NCBI GenBank assembly: GCA_014825775.1
Contig: MVAQ01000027.1
Span: 85,077 to 149,076 of the forward strand
Direction of reading: 5' to 3'
Length of the DNA: 64,000 bases
Origin: Krasilnikovozyma curviuscula
Lineage: Eukaryota > Basidiomycota > Tremellomycetes > Cystofilobasidiales > Mrakiaceae
This document shows positions 47,578 to 60,679 of the stretch, one piece after another. Within the stretch, counting starts at the first letter, position 1; each line of letters opens with the position of its first letter. A model generated the notes under the pieces. The model did not search any database. It worked only from the letters and a program-made list of their open reading frames with translations, and was not told where the DNA came from. The position numbers and the translations under genes are program-made.

Positions 47578-48651
47578 ATGTCGCAACATCCTGCTCCGCT
47601 ATCCGCAGAGGACCTGGCTGCTTTCCAACTTCAGGCAGATCAGTCGATTAATCTGCTTAGAAACTTTGTTGGTGGGTTTGTCAAAGGCTGGAAACCGAGC
47701 GAGGCGGGAGATTTAACCAAGTGAGTGTGGTAGTTCACCGCTTTCCGTTTTGTGCGCACTCCTTCTGGATGAGATGGTACTACTGTTGACCGGTGAACAG
47801 GTTGCAATGGTGACGTGGCGTTGTTGTGTCTGCTTCGTCAATTTATGCAGCTTTGTTTACCTGATGCTGCTGCCCACTGTCTCGTAACATCTCCTAGTGC
47901 GACACTTCTCACTCCCAATCCTCAAACATCGGCACAGAAGATACATAAACGTTTGACCAAAACGTCATCTTCTTCAACTTCCCATGGCTCCTCCAGCTTT
48001 GGTTCCAGACAATGGCAGCAACACCAGCAATATTCGAAGGGCTCTACACAACCAAAGAAACGGAAGGTTGAGGACGAGGAAAGTGAAGAAGAAGGTGGAA
48101 GAGGTTCTTCACGTCAAGGAAACATCTCCAAACTGAAATCTAAAGCCAGCAGCGCTTTCAATCAGTTTGAAGGAAAGAAGAAGAAGAAAACGAAACCTGC
48201 TTCTGAAGCCACCATTGGTGGTACTTCATCCACGGTAGCGACTATCACATCTACTGAGAATGTAAACACGATGTCTGTTCCTATTTTTGGCGTAAAGAAT
48301 CCCTTCTCGCTCCCACCACTGCCACCCGCTCCCTCATCACTTTCAGCGCCATCAACATCGACACCTCTAACCCACCCCAAACTGTTTTCACCGGCAATGG
48401 GAACAACATCAACCTCAACAATCGCTTCCTCAACGGCCACACCGGTAATATCTGATCCAACATCACATAAAGTTCATAAGCCATCACCCCTCAACCTCAC
48501 CCCGCTTGAGGCGGCCTCCGTCATAACTTCAAGGTCATCGAACCATGGTAGCTCGGAAGGTGGGGATGCGAATAATAGTGGGAAAAAGAAGAAACGGAGG
48601 AAGAGAAATAAGGGAAAGAACAAGCTGCTTATCGGAGGTGGTGCTGCGTAG
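47578..48651 (+). CDS. Uncharacterised Lys/Ser-rich protein, gene model unresolved
   Basis: An N-terminal exon at 47578-47720 (MSQHPAPLSAEDLAAFQLQA...) ends at a good donor, GTGAGT. A long frame runs from about 47803 to 48651, beginning near GDVALLCLLRQFMQL. It has Ser/Thr/Pro-rich linkers and Lys-rich clusters (PKKRKVEDEESEEE, EGKKKKKTKP, GKKKKRRKRNKGKNK), suggesting a nuclear or nucleolar protein. The only acceptor (GAACAG ending 47800) would join the two out of phase and hit a stop after KLQW. So there is either an unseen splice choice, translation from a downstream ATG (47844), a sequence error or a real frameshift. PKKRKVE resembles a classical nuclear signal. No family recognised. Confidence 0.5.
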
Positions 48652-49380
48652 ACAGGGTGTTAATTCGAACGAGGAGCATTATACCTTTATCAGTCATAGA
48701 TGCTATATATTGTGGTTTGTGCATTGGCCAGAGAGGGGCCCTTCTGCAAAATCGAACATTGGTCCCTAATTCCGTATTGCCACAGCATCCAATTTGCATC
48801 GAGCGAATTGGCTGGAATGCTTTGGGACTCAACCAACCAAAACAACTAAAAAGTCTACATACCTGTAGAAAATTAGGGCGGATACCGAAGGTCAGATACT
48901 GTACCTTGAGCGAGGTGAGTTCCATTTTCTTTGTGGGCATGGTCCTGCTGCTTGGTGATATTCAATTTTGGCTGATGCCTTCTCTTGCTCTGCTTCGCTC
49001 ACCTGGTCTCAATCCAGTTATCTAATACCTTCTTGAAGAGCAGAATATCATAGACGTTCTGAAGGTCCAAACGATTTGAACAGGTAGTCCTTTTTCCTGT
49101 GGGTATGTGAGTTTTCCATCCTGCTCAACCCTCTGGCAGGTGTTGATTTTCTTCGATTTGTATGTCGGGTCATCTAGCCACCAGGTAGTCTTAGATAAAC
49201 AATTTTAAAGTCAAGAACCCATTTCCTTTTCCCGTTAAAGCTCTCCTAGTGAGTGATTCATTTCAGGCGGCGTTCAGTACTTCATCAAGCTTCTCACGGC
49301 GCTGATTCCCTTCCTCAACACTATTTTTCGACAATACTATAGCTCTGAAACAAACAAACATCATCTAATAACTCTTCACA
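48652..49380. other. Intergenic region
   Basis: About 730 bp without recognisable coding or RNA features. Two short frames (48629-48940 minus, 48657-49025 plus) lie antisense to each other and have no domain. Confidence 0.45.
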
Positions 49381-49704
49381 ATGGCTCCCTTACTGCGGCA
49401 GCACTTCCTCCCCCACTCCCGGCAAATCCTCTCAACTCTCTTCATTGGCACCTTCTTCTTTTCCGTCGCGACGGTGCTGGTGCCTTGTCCAGCACCGCGG
49501 GCAGGAGCACTTCTAGACGATGAGTCGTCACACTCAATAGCTACCCCTTTAAGTGATAAGGGTAGGATAAAAGTTGTCCAGAGAGACGTTAAAGATCGAG
49601 GGAGGGAATGGAAAATTATAGAGGAGGTCCCTGTGCCGCCGAGGAGGCGGACAGACTGTCAAAATGGGGAGAGTGTGAGTAGCATATGGAAATGGCTGTG
49701 CTAG
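49381..49704 (+). CDS. Small protein with one membrane segment
   Basis: A single frame of 107 residues starts at a well-placed ATG (CACAATGGCTCC). A basic N-terminus (RQHFLPHSRQ) is followed by one hydrophobic segment (ILSTLFIGTFFFSVATVLV), then CPAPRAG and a charged soluble tail. That topology fits a small mitochondrial inner-membrane or ER protein, but no family is recognised. The last codons overlap a donor-like GTGAGTAG at 49675, so the C-terminus could continue in another exon. Confidence 0.5.
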   Translation: MAPLLRQHFLPHSRQILSTLFIGTFFFSVATVLVPCPAPRAGALLDDESSHSIATPLSDKGRIKVVQRDVKDRGREWKIIEEVPVPPRRRTDCQNGESVSSIWKWLC

Positions 49705-50148
49705 ATGCCTTTGATTATGGAATACATTATGAAGGATATTGAGTTTGATCGTTGCGAGGCATGTTTGTTGGGTTGCTATGGGCGATACAAACTAATTACA
49801 TCAGATGTTTGAGTTGGGAACGTGTGAAGCAAATTACTAGACCTATTACAGAAGTCTATTTTGGATTAGAAGTTCAGCACTTGGCCAAAAAGTGTGCTTT
49901 TGGTTGACGGAATTTGCCGTTTTACGGAATCGTGAGGGTCTGAAGCACTCTCTAACCATTTTGCTCCAGTTTCTTTCGAATACATAAATCTGAGCTGTTA
50001 TCGTTCAAGAGAGCTTAGGGGCATTCACACAAACCGGATTCTGATGAAACGACTTTGACGAGAGCAGCGTAAAGCGAAGACCAGCGCTCTAAAGAACATA
50101 TGAATACTTCCATCGCTCTTGAACTCCAGGAAAATATCCCTATCATGT
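49705..50148. other. Convergent intergenic region
   Basis: 444 bp between the small membrane protein (+) and the 3' end of the helical-repeat gene (-). Nothing specific is seen. Confidence 0.45.
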
Positions 50149-52412
50149 TCATAGCGAATTCTTCAGCTCAACCTCTAAGTTTTCCACGGCAGACCTGACA
50201 ATGTCGAACGCTCCTTTAGTTTCATCATCTGCGCAAGCAAAAGAGCGTCAGACAGTAAGCTACCGACGAGACAACGAACGATAAATAACCCACTATCGAG
50301 CGGAGCTCTGGCGTCTAGTTTCTTTCTCAGAGGTTCAAGCCATTCAGACTTGACCTTTACGAGAAACGAAGGCTCTCGGACACCACTCTGCGACCCGAAA
50401 GATCCGTCAATGACCTGTTACCAACATAACGTCAACATACCTAGAAAGAAAGCCCTAGACTCACAGTATTGTTGACATCACTACACCACAGCACTCTAAA
50501 TGCCCCGAGCGCATGAACGACAAACGCTGGTCCAGGCCCGCGAATCCATTCTTCTCCATCTTCGTCCTCCTCCTCATCCCAGTTAAAATCTCTTCCTTCA
50601 TCACCTTCGAAGGGACACCTGAACCCAGACTGGCGCAGGAGCTCGAGGTCAGGCTTTAGCCACTCGAGAGAGGAGGACGAGAGGTGTGGCTTGAGAAAGT
50701 ACCACCCTGCTGCCCTTAGCGGCGGTAGTGGGTTGTTTGGGCTCAGCAGAGGGATAATCAGTGGTGAGATGAGGGTCGGAGGGGAGTTTGTGAGGAGAGC
50801 AGCGAGCATCGCGAAGATCGTCTGGCGCTTGAGGGAGGACGGCGCGAGAGCTAGGTCGGGCAGGTAGGCCGTGAAGAGGTCACGCGTTTCCGTTGGTGTC
50901 AAAGTATATGGGTCTTCGAGTGATGAAGGTGGTTGCAGAGAGAGGAGGCAAGAGGCGATCCATGAGATAGAAGCGGAACGGGGAATGTCGCCGATCAGGC
51001 CGCTTGAGATGGAGCGAGAGAGGTACATTCCTGCCGATTGAGGTGTCGCTTTGAAGAACTCGGAAGGATCGGAAATAGTGGAAAGGTGGTATGAGAGGAG
51101 GATCAGGGTGAGAGATGCGTGGGTCGAGAAGTTTTGTTTGGGAGAGAGGTAAGGGAGGAGATCGATTGTTTGAGCAACAGAAGTGGGAGTCGACAAGAGG
51201 GAAAGAGTAGTTGACTACAGGAGGGATCATCAAAATAGGTACAAATTTACCAGATATATAATAATTGTCTGAAGAGACTCACGAGGATGGCATCCATTCC
51301 AACACTCCACTCATTGGGTTGCGGATCGTGAGATTGTGAGTGATCGTGTTCGGACACTTTGCCTTTGCCTTTCGAGATAGCAGCGATTCCGCCATCTCTT
51401 CTCAATAAAAACGCTTGTTCTCCAGAGTCGACTGCGAGGCCCTCATAGAGATGAGAGACTGTTTGAGCGAGTAAGTTGAGCAAAATGGACTGCACGAGGA
51501 GAGAAGTGAAGTGAGTGACATTTGGCTCAACTTGCCCGCTTAAAGAAAGAATGAGATAGATAGAGAAGACGGTAGTCGCACCTTCTGTTCACCTCTCTCA
51601 CTCCAATCTGTGCATTGTTGTGACCACAACAGCGCCGACTTCACAACCTGTTCCACCCCCTTCACGACCGCTCTGATCTTTCCAACGAATTCGCTAGTTG
51701 CAGTTTGAGGAATCGAGATTCGTTCCAAAGCGGGTGGGAGTAAGCTTTGGATGTTCATGATGGTTGGAAGCGATTTAGTTAGTGGAAGACGGGCTAACAA
51801 GTTTGAGAGTAGGAAGAGGAGCGTTGGAAGCTCATTGAGTATCGGTTGTGGGAGTGACGCCAAATCCGGATCCTCATCGTCAGAATCATCACCGGCTGAG
51901 CTGTCTGAGTATTCATAGATTTCGGGACCGTCAGATTCGTCGTCGTCGAGATCATCGTCGTAAGTGGGGGCAGCATCTTCCATGGTGACTTCGTCCTGAT
52001 CATCTTCTTGCCCATCATCCATATCAGTGTTTTCTTCATTTTCTCCCCATCCTACACCACCATCATCCGCAATCGCATCACTGATCTCAATCAAATCCTC
52101 CAACCTCTCTGCAAGACCAATCAAGCCCTCCTTGGGACTCCCGTACATTCCCAGTCCTTCGATGATGATCTTGGATGTCACCTGCTTGACATTCCCATCT
52201 GGTCGTTGCAGCAAAGGTGAGAGCACAGGCAGCAGCTCGAGGATGGCTCCGTTGAGAATAGTTTCCTTTTCATCTGGCGTCGAGATGGATTCCCAGAATG
52301 CTTCGAGACGAGCCAAGGATTCTTGGTCTGATTCGGACAACTCGAGTTCCTCGATGAACAGGGATAGGAATGAGGTTGGTAGTGAGCTTTTGATTTCACT
52401 AAGGTCGTCCAT
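50149..52412 (-). CDS. Helical-repeat (HEAT/ARM-like) protein with an acidic loop
   Basis: Five minus-strand exons (52412-51582, 51489-51283, 51214-50465, 50414-50276, 50228-50149) give 668 residues. The sequence is mostly amphipathic helices rich in Leu (for example SLPTSFLSLFIEELELSES, ILELLPVLSPLLQRP, LLLILLSYHLSTI-like runs), as in alpha-solenoid proteins. A strongly acidic stretch (DMDDGQEDDQDEVTMEDA through DDSDDEDPD) sits near residues 140-190, and a second acidic loop (DEEEDEDGEEW) lies near residue 575. No membrane segment or catalytic motif is visible. A chaperone or assembly factor for a large complex would fit this look, but I do not recognise the family. The last intron (50229-50275) is only 47 nt and the final exon is the least certain part. 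Confidence 0.65.
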
Positions 52413-52974
52413 TTTGCCTGTGGAACCACGGGAAAAGTTTACTTCACTGAAAACTTGAAACTTCCAGGACACAGAGAAGTAAGAAACCAACCAAAAGTAA
52501 CACAAAAAGTAGAGCTACAGTAATCTTACCGAAGAATCCAAGCGGCTACTTCAATTGAAAGAGATTATTGTCGTTTCGAGGGAGTGCGTTCCTTCGCGCA
52601 TTTGAAACTTCACTTAGTTCATCTCGACCAGCCACCAGCATTTATTCATCCTCAGAGGGCAGGCAATACACCATCCCGTCACCTAATCAGGCATCGCTGG
52701 AAGTAGCCGGGTTATTTACTCTTAGTGGTACTTGAGTCTATAAAGGAAGGGAATTAGAAGCAAACCAGGAAACCATCCCCAAGGTGGGATCTCTTGCCCT
52801 TTGGTGAGTCTAGTTTGCTTGGCTCGTCTCCTTCCTGGTAGTTGCACTAGTACAGAACATCTGTCTGAAGGAGTCCATGTCGAGTATTGCTCAGTGCTGT
52901 TACTTATCATCGCCTCCCACTTTTTCCATCTGTATTTCTCACCCGTCTCAGCGAATTTCGTCCCTTGATTCGAC
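52413..52974. other. Divergent promoter region of the helical-repeat gene and SEC7
   Basis: 562 bp; nothing specific is seen. Confidence 0.45.
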
Positions 52975-55900
52975 ATGGCTGCAGCCGAAGAGCCAGATGA
53001 AGTTCCTACAGCTGAGAAAGCTCCTGAAGAGGTGGTACATGCTCCAGCAGTAGATGATGAGGTTGAGCCTGTAGCGGTAGAGGTCGTGCCAGCGCCAGCG
53101 ACAGCAGCACCAGCACCTGCAACACCGCCAGCCGAAGGATCAGCAGCAGCTAAGGAAGCGTCGTTTACCCCACCACCTCCTACACCCCCACCTCAGGCTT
53201 CTCGTCCAACAACACCTGGCCAGCATCGTTCCCAGGCTCCGTCAATGTCGTCTGCGTCGCTTTATAGGGTCTCTTCGTCCGCTTCCTCCAAGTCGACGTT
53301 ACCCCTCTCAGCTTCGATCCCATCTCTCGCCATCCCATCCACGAACCTCTCCTCGGTCCACCTACTGTCAGCCTTAACTGCTCTTGCTCAAGCTAAGGAA
53401 GCCAAGAGATCTCAACCTCTGCTCCTCTCTATCACCCAGGCACTCGAGCAGCTGAAACTCTCAGTTGACCCAGCCACATCTTCCACCCCCATCGACCAGA
53501 AAATCATCCTGGAACCCCTCAAACTCGCTTGTGAAACACGATCACCAGCACTCCAAACAATCGCGCTTGACTGTATCTCGAAACTCGTCTCCCACAATTT
53601 CTTCACCAGCCCAGACGTCAACGCGACCGATTTGTCAGACATGCTCACTCAGACCATCACGGCGACGTACACTGAATCCACACCAGACTCAGTCTCGCTA
53701 CAGATTGTCAAGTCATTACTTGCCCTGGTGCTATCGCCGAGTGTACCAGTCCACCACTCGAGCTTACTGAAAGCCGTCCGCACAGTCTACAACGTCTTTC
53801 TCCTTAGCACGGATCCGACAAATCAGATGGTCGCCCAAGGTGGACTAACACAGATGGTTCACCATGTGTTTGGACGTGTCAAGATTCCGACAGGAAAAGA
53901 GCACGTTAATGATGATGCTACTGGGGCGTCGAAGATGAATGGGCTCGGCGTCGATATGAACGGAGAAGCAGGTAGTGGTGCAACCACACCTTCAACCCCA
54001 CAGAACGAAATTGTTAATTCGCCTGCTCCTTTACCAGCAACTGTGCATGTTCCAAAGTCCTCAGCACTAGCGACAGAAGACACAACTTCAGCGGACGCCG
54101 TTACAGCTCTTGCCTCGTCGTCAGAAGAGATCCAGCCCAACCCTGCTGCCGTTGAAGAAGTAGTTGCTGCTGAGCCATCAACTTCTAAATCTCCACCACC
54201 ACCACCTACTCCACCTAGGATTACGTTGTAGGTCCTCCTTTGTTTCCTCGAAGTCTTCTTCCTCTACCTACCGATTCTCCTTCCTTCTCTTTCATAGATC
54301 GACATTCGCACTGCCAAACCCTAACGATGCCCATACGGAAGAAATAGATCTTGATGGGGGTGTCGTTGGTAACTACGCGATCGGACCAGGTGGAATCGCC
54401 CTCACAGAGCAGGAGATGTTCATCAAGGATGCTTTCTTGGTCTTCAGAGCTCTTTGTAAATTGACAATGAAACCTTTGGTTTCCGAGAGGTCAGCTACTT
54501 CTTCCTTGATTATTTCGCTTATTCCAATTGGGGCTAACCTAACAGCGTTATTTCTCTTTTCTCTTGCAGTGATAGAGACCTGAAGTCCCACGCAATGAGA
54601 TCCAAACTCCTCTCCCTCCACCTCATCTTGACAATTCTGCAATCACACGTTGGACTTTTCTCGTCGCCTTATATCGTCATTCCTTCGTCGTCTTCCTCCC
54701 GAGCGACTTTTGTTCAGGCTACCAAGCAGTACCTCTGCTTGAGTTTGAGCAGGAACGCCGTCAGTCCGGTTGCTCAGGTGTTTGAGCTTAGCGTCGAGAT
54801 TTTCTGGTGTGTCATTAAAGGATTGCGAGGAAAAATGAAGGTGTGTTTGCTCCATTGTTCAGTCTCCCAGTTATTGTGTCGCTGAAGGCATTTGCGTCGT
54901 CTTCTTGGTTTATGGAATGTATAGAAAGAGATCGAGGTCTTATTGAATGAGATCTTCCTCCCAATCCTTGAAATGAAAACATCAACAATTCGTCAGAAAT
55001 CCATTATTCTCAACGTCTTCATCCGTCTCGCTCTAGATCCTCAAGCGCTGGTCGAAATCTACCTCAACTACGACTGTGACCGAACGGCAGTTGACAACAT
55101 CTACGAGAAGCTGATCAACATCGTCTCCAAGATTGGCTCTACCCACTTTGCTCCCAGCACCGGTAAAGAGAAAGATGGTGGGGATAGTCTCTCAGCCGGG
55201 GGTGTGGGAAGGGGTGAAATGATGCTGCCGGCACCTGGAATGCCCAACATCCCTCCATCACTCACTACGTCAGCTCTCACTGGCCACCAGTCTCAGCCAT
55301 TAGATACAATGTCATTGTCGAGTTCGGCATCGTGGGCTTCGCTCCCACCGGAAGTCAAGCTCAAGCGCCAGTCGCTGGAGTGCCTTGTCTCTGTCCTCAG
55401 ATCTCTTGTCCAATGGGGAACAGCGGCTCCACGTGGAGCAGCACCAGCTTATGGAGAAACAGACTCTGCAAGAATGAGTGAAGATGCTGGCCGAGGAGAT
55501 GAGGGATTATCGATCGATGGACGAGGTGGAAGCGGCGGAATTACACCTCCGAGGTTTGCTGAGGCCTCCAAAGACGATCCGGAGATGTTTGAGAGTGCTA
55601 AGCAGAGAAAAACGACACTGATGGAAGGTCTCAAAAAGTTTAACTTCAAACCTAAAGCTGTCAGTGACTCACACTTTCTCATGTAGATTCTAGAGACCTG
55701 ACTTGCTTCTTGTTCGTCTTCATGTTCGTCCCTACTAGGGTGTGATATTCTTGGTTGAGCAGGGCTTCATTCGAAGTAGTGACCCAAACGATGTGGCCAA
55801 ATTCCTTTTGACTGCCGATGGCCTAAGCAAAGCTATGATCGGTGAATATCTTGGTGAAGGGTGTGTGATATCAATTCTTCGCTTTCCCTCTCTCTTTTCT

Positions 55901-58900
55901 GTTCTAATCATTTGACCTCATTCTTGTAGTGACGAACAAAATATCGCAACCATGCACGCTTTCGTTGACCTCCTCGACTTCCACAACATGTCGTTCGTCG
56001 ATGCCATCCGAATGTTCCTCCAATCCTTCCGTCTCCCAGGAGAAGCACAGAAGATTGATCGCTTCATGCTGAAATTCGCAGAACGATATATTCTCGGAAA
56101 TCCCAAAACTGAGTTCGCCAACGCTGACACAGCCTACATTCTCGCCTTCTCGACCATCATGCTCAACACGGACGCCCATAGTAAAAATATCAAAACGAGA
56201 AGAATGACCAAAGAGGAGTTCTTCAAGAATAACAGAGGTATCAATGACGGAAAGTCTCTACCAGATGAGTTCCTTGGTCAGATCTATGACGAGATTCAAA
56301 ATAATGAGATCAAGATGAAGGACGAGGTTGAAGCTGCTCCTCATGTTGCTTCTGGTATTGGTGGAGCTTTGGCCAACGTTGGGCGTGATCACCAAAGAGA
56401 GGCTTACGTGCTGCAGTCTGAGGGCATGCTCAACAGATCTGAGGTCAGACAGCTGTTTTCAACGTGTTGCGATCGATCTTCAGGGACTGATCGCTTTACC
56501 ATTTTCTTCAGGCTCTCTTCAAGACGATGCTTCGTCAACAGAGACGTGGTGGCGCTAAGAGTAGTGATCAATTCTACAGTGCCTCTCATCTAGAGCACGT
56601 GCGGCCGATGTTCGAGGTTGCTTGGATGCCGTTCCTTGCGGCTCTTTCTGGTCCGATACAGGAGACTGATGACTTGGATGTTGTCGAACTCTGTCTAGAA
56701 GGATTCAAGCACGCAATCAAGATTGTCTGCCTCTTCGAACTCGAACTTGAACGCAACGCTTTCGTGTCGACTTTGGCCAAGTTCACATTCCTGAATAACC
56801 TTGGGGAGATGAAAGCGAAGAATGTTGAAGCTATCAAGGCGTTGCTAGAAATTGCAATCAGTGAAGGAAACTACCTCAAGTCTTCTTGGCGTGAAGTTCT
56901 CACCTGTGTCAGCCAACTCGAACGCATGCAACTCATTTCCAACGGTATCGACATCCCTGATTTTGGCAGGCGAACGTGAGTGCTTCGTACCTTAAGAAGC
57001 ATCCCAAAATCTTGACTACATTTACTCATTAATGGTTGTTCTTTCTCAGCTCTGTGGTCTCAAAGAAGTCTGACAAATCATCTCGCAAGAGACCTGGGGA
57101 TGACGTCGCTAGTGAAGGCAGATCTGTCCAAGTTACAGTTGCCGCAGACATGGTCTTTTCTCAATCTAAACAACTTTCAGGAGTGATTATTTTGCTTTTC
57201 GCCTGAGATCCTTTCTGGCACTTATTCTGATTACCTTTTTATTTCCAGGCTGCTATTGTTGACTTCGTTCAGGCGCTCAGCGATGTGTCAATGGAAGAAA
57301 TCCAATCCTCGGGAAGCTCGGATCATCCTCGACTATTCAGCTTGCAAAAGCTTGTTGAAATTTCGTACTACAACATGAACCGTATCCGTTTAGAATGGTC
57401 TGGTATCTGGGCTATCCTCGGAGAGCACTTCAACCAAGTGAGTTGACTTTCAAGATTCCCCCGACGTTCAGTATGTAATCCTTCGCTCTAACGGCTCTTT
57501 TTGAATCAGGTTTGCTGTCACAACAGCCCCAACGTCAGCTTCTTTGCTCTCGATGCCCTGCGGCAGCTTGCCATGCGCTTCTTGGAGAAAGACGAGTTGT
57601 CTCATTTCCAATTCCAAAAGGATTTCTTGAAACCTTTCGAGTATACCATGATCCATAATACGAACTCAGATGCTAGAGACATGGTGAGATCTAGCTTGAT
57701 TATCTTCAAGTTCGTGCAGTTGTTAACCTTTCGTATCCTATCCCTAGGTACTGCAATGCATGCAGCAAATGATCCAAGCTCGTGTAGACAACATGAGATC
57801 TGGTTGGAGAACAATGTTCGGCGTTTTCTCTGCTGCATCCAAGGTGTTGACTGGTACGATATATATATATATATATTTGTGTCAAAGTTGTGTCTTGGGC
57901 TGACTTTGTCGATCTCTTTTCATCAGAACGAGTCGCCAGCTACTCGTTTGAACTTGTCACCATCATCAACCGGGACCACTTCGTCAAAGTCATTCGCTAT
58001 GGCGCTTTCGCGGATTTAACCGTCTGCATGACTGATTTCTGTAAAGTCAGCAAATACCAAAAAATCAGTCTCCAAGCCATCGAGATGCTCTGCGGTACTG
58101 TTCCTGCCATTATTGGCTGTCCCGAGTGTGGGTTGGATGGTCCAAATGACGCTGTGGACGATCCGATGGTCAAATTCTGGTTCCCTATCCTCTTCAGCTT
58201 CTACGATATAATCATGAACGGCGAGGACCTTGAAGTGCGAAGAGTGTCAGTTTAAGATTTTTCCTGATTTTCAATGCCTTTCAATGCCTATTGGAAGAAA
58301 TCCCGGACTGATGTTTTTTTGTGTTTCTCAGCGCTCTTGATTCTCTGTTCGACACTCTCAAGAAGCATGGCGCTTCCTTCAGGTCTGACTTCTGGGATAG
58401 TGTTTGCCAGGAGGTCCTCTTCCCCATCTTTGCTCCTCTGAGATCCGGCCCCATGCAGGAAGAAATGAGCTTCTGGGTCTCGACGACAATGGTGACTGCT
58501 CTTCGAAACTTGGTAGATCTCTACACCTTCTACTTTGAGATTCTGGAGCGATTCTTGGACCCTCTACTGGACTTGCTGGTCTTTTGTATCGATCAAGAAA
58601 ACGACACTCTTGCTCGTATTGGAACCACTTGCTTCCAGCAGCTGTTAGAAAAGAACGTCAAGAAGCTTAATCCTGCCAAATGGGAACGTATTGTCACGGC
58701 ATTTGTTCAGCTTTTCCAGACAACTCTCGCACATATGCTCTTTGACGAGAACCTAAGGTCAGAAAATGAACTCCCAGAACCGGCACCAGGAGCACGTGAG
58801 TCTCATTATTTTGCTGCACTGAGCTGTCAACCAAACCCACTTACCTATTTTCCTCGCCGTCGCCTGCCTGAATGATGCAGCTGCAACTCCTACCAATGGA

Positions 58901-59790
58901 TCTGCCCCTGTCGTAGGAATTGCACCCTCAGAGCGTCGTCGTATCTTCCGTCAAATCATTAGGAAGTGTGTGCTGCAATTGCTTCTCATCGAAACTACTC
59001 ATGAACTCCTCCAGAACCAAGACGTCTATTCTACTATCCCAGCTGAACACCTACTGCGATTCCTTGGGGTCTTGGATGATAGTTATCAGTTTGCGAGGAA
59101 GTTCAACGCAGATAAGGATCTTCGAATGGCTCTGTGGAAAGTTGGTGAGCAGCGTTGCCCCTATATAGTTACGTTCTTCATCCACTCATTCATCTCGCTG
59201 CTCTATTGTTGTCTTAGGTTTTATGAAGCAACTCCCGAACTTACTCAAACAGGAATCCAGCAGTGCAGCTACTCTCGTTAACAACCTTCTGAGGATGTAC
59301 AACGACCCACGTCCAGCCCATCAAGCTTCAAGAGGTGGAGTTGTTGTCAAATTTGCACCGTGAGTTTGAAAGCTCTTCTTTTTCTGTTGTATTGATCTTT
59401 TTCTGACTGAAGTGTCTCTCATTTTCGTAGACTAAGTTTGGATATCATCCGTGATTTCAATGCGCTCGATGCTGAAACGCAAATGCGCCACATCGCGGCC
59501 TGGACACCAGTGATAGCTCAGATTCTTCAAGGATACTGTGCCTTTGATGACGCTACTGTGTGTTTTTTTCTGCCTTGCTTGTCCAGTGTAGGAAAACCAA
59601 ACTGACCTTGTGTCTTATTTCGTAGTTTAAGGAGACCCTTCCTCCTCTCTACCCCTTAGTCACCGATATCCTTGGAAGAGAAATGGCGTCTGAAGTAAGA
59701 GAAGCGGTGCAGGGTATCTTTGTTAAGACGGGCGTCGTCTTTGGGCTTTCCACTTCTGGTGTTCCAGTGGTTGCCGTCATCAAAAGCTAA
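52975..59790 (+). CDS. SEC7: Sec7, Golgi guanine-nucleotide exchange factor for Arf
   Basis: Seventeen exons (52975-54224, 54298-54489, 54570-54840, 54925-55659, 55739-55860, 55930-56443, 56512-56975, 57050-57182, 57249-57437, 57510-57683, 57748-57853, 57927-58245, 58332-58795, 58881-59144, 59218-59359, 59431-59557, 59626-59790) sum to 1,876 residues. An Ala/Pro-rich start leads into the DCB region. The HUS box ([17 protein letters not shown]) is near residue 620. The Sec7 domain spans about 815-1010 and holds the glutamic-finger motif [12 protein letters not shown] and the NTDAHS..K motif ([12 protein letters not shown]). HDS1-4 helical repeats fill the rest (for example [32 protein letters not shown]). 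Sec7/BIG proteins activate Arf1 at the trans-Golgi. All catalytic features look intact. Intron 11 carries an (AT)9 tract. Confidence 0.94.
57859..57876. repeat. (AT)9 microsatellite in a SEC7 intron
   Basis: Nine AT units lie six bases into the intron that begins at 57854. Confidence 0.9.
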
Positions 59791-60679
59791 AATGCGAGAT
59801 CTTAGCGCCTCTCGTATCTGCCTTCAGCGATAATCTAATAGATTTCAGGTTTTTCGCGTCTGTGTCTTGTCGTTGGACTAGCTTAGCATCGGGTAGAGCA
59901 GATAATGTGTTGCTGGTTTATTTACGATCTTCTTTACCATATCTCATTTTACGGAACTATTCAATATGAAAAACTCTGACAACATTCGGCAAGCAAGTCG
60001 AAGGGAACATTCGGAATGATTTGCTTTCGTTCGATCTTGAGTCATCATATTGTGATAACGAATGCGCAGACCGAATGCGCCCGTACAACCTCATGAAGTG
60101 GATCTGCCTCGACAGTAAAGCGACGTTTAGTGTATGTGTCTTGTGTCCCAGCGATTGCAATGGGATCATTCTTTATCCATTTTTTTCATCTCACATTTAG
60201 AGGTTAATCAAGCACAGGCACCACGTCCTCATTAAGAGCGCTGACCTGGAAACATGAGAAGGGACTCTACGGAAGGACGCTCCCATGTATCTTGTGAGCT
60301 CTTCACTGTAGAGTCGTCGCTGCGAGGAGGAGTATCACATTGAGCGAATGCGAGACTTTTGTGTTTGATTTCGGCTACGCAACTTGTCTTGTTTGGACTG
60401 CCGTGATAAAATTATAATTGCTTGAATGAGGTGTAGGCCAAGGTCGAGGATCTATACCGGATTTTGTTTGTGGAGCAGAGATGGATTAGGTTAGGTTAGC
60501 TGGAGACAACTTTTTCATCCCCATTAATGGTCTACGAAGCCTTTAATAAAGTCAAATGCGCCATTAAAGGAAGTGAGAGCTATAATGGGAAGTCAGAATC
60601 CCATACACCTTAAAAAAAAACAGTTCAAACAGCGCCTCAGACCAGATCCTTGTCACCTAATTCTGATGCAGATCAACAT
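59791..60679. other. Convergent intergenic region (0.9 kb)
   Basis: It lies between SEC7 (+) and the PPR-like gene (-). A short GATTAGGTTAGGTTAG stretch near 60484-60499 has two telomere-like units, too few to mean anything. No genes are recognised. Confidence 0.45.

Noticed and set aside
60484..60499. Telomere-like TTAGG units
   Set aside because: There are only two units with imperfect flanks, within ordinary intergenic DNA.
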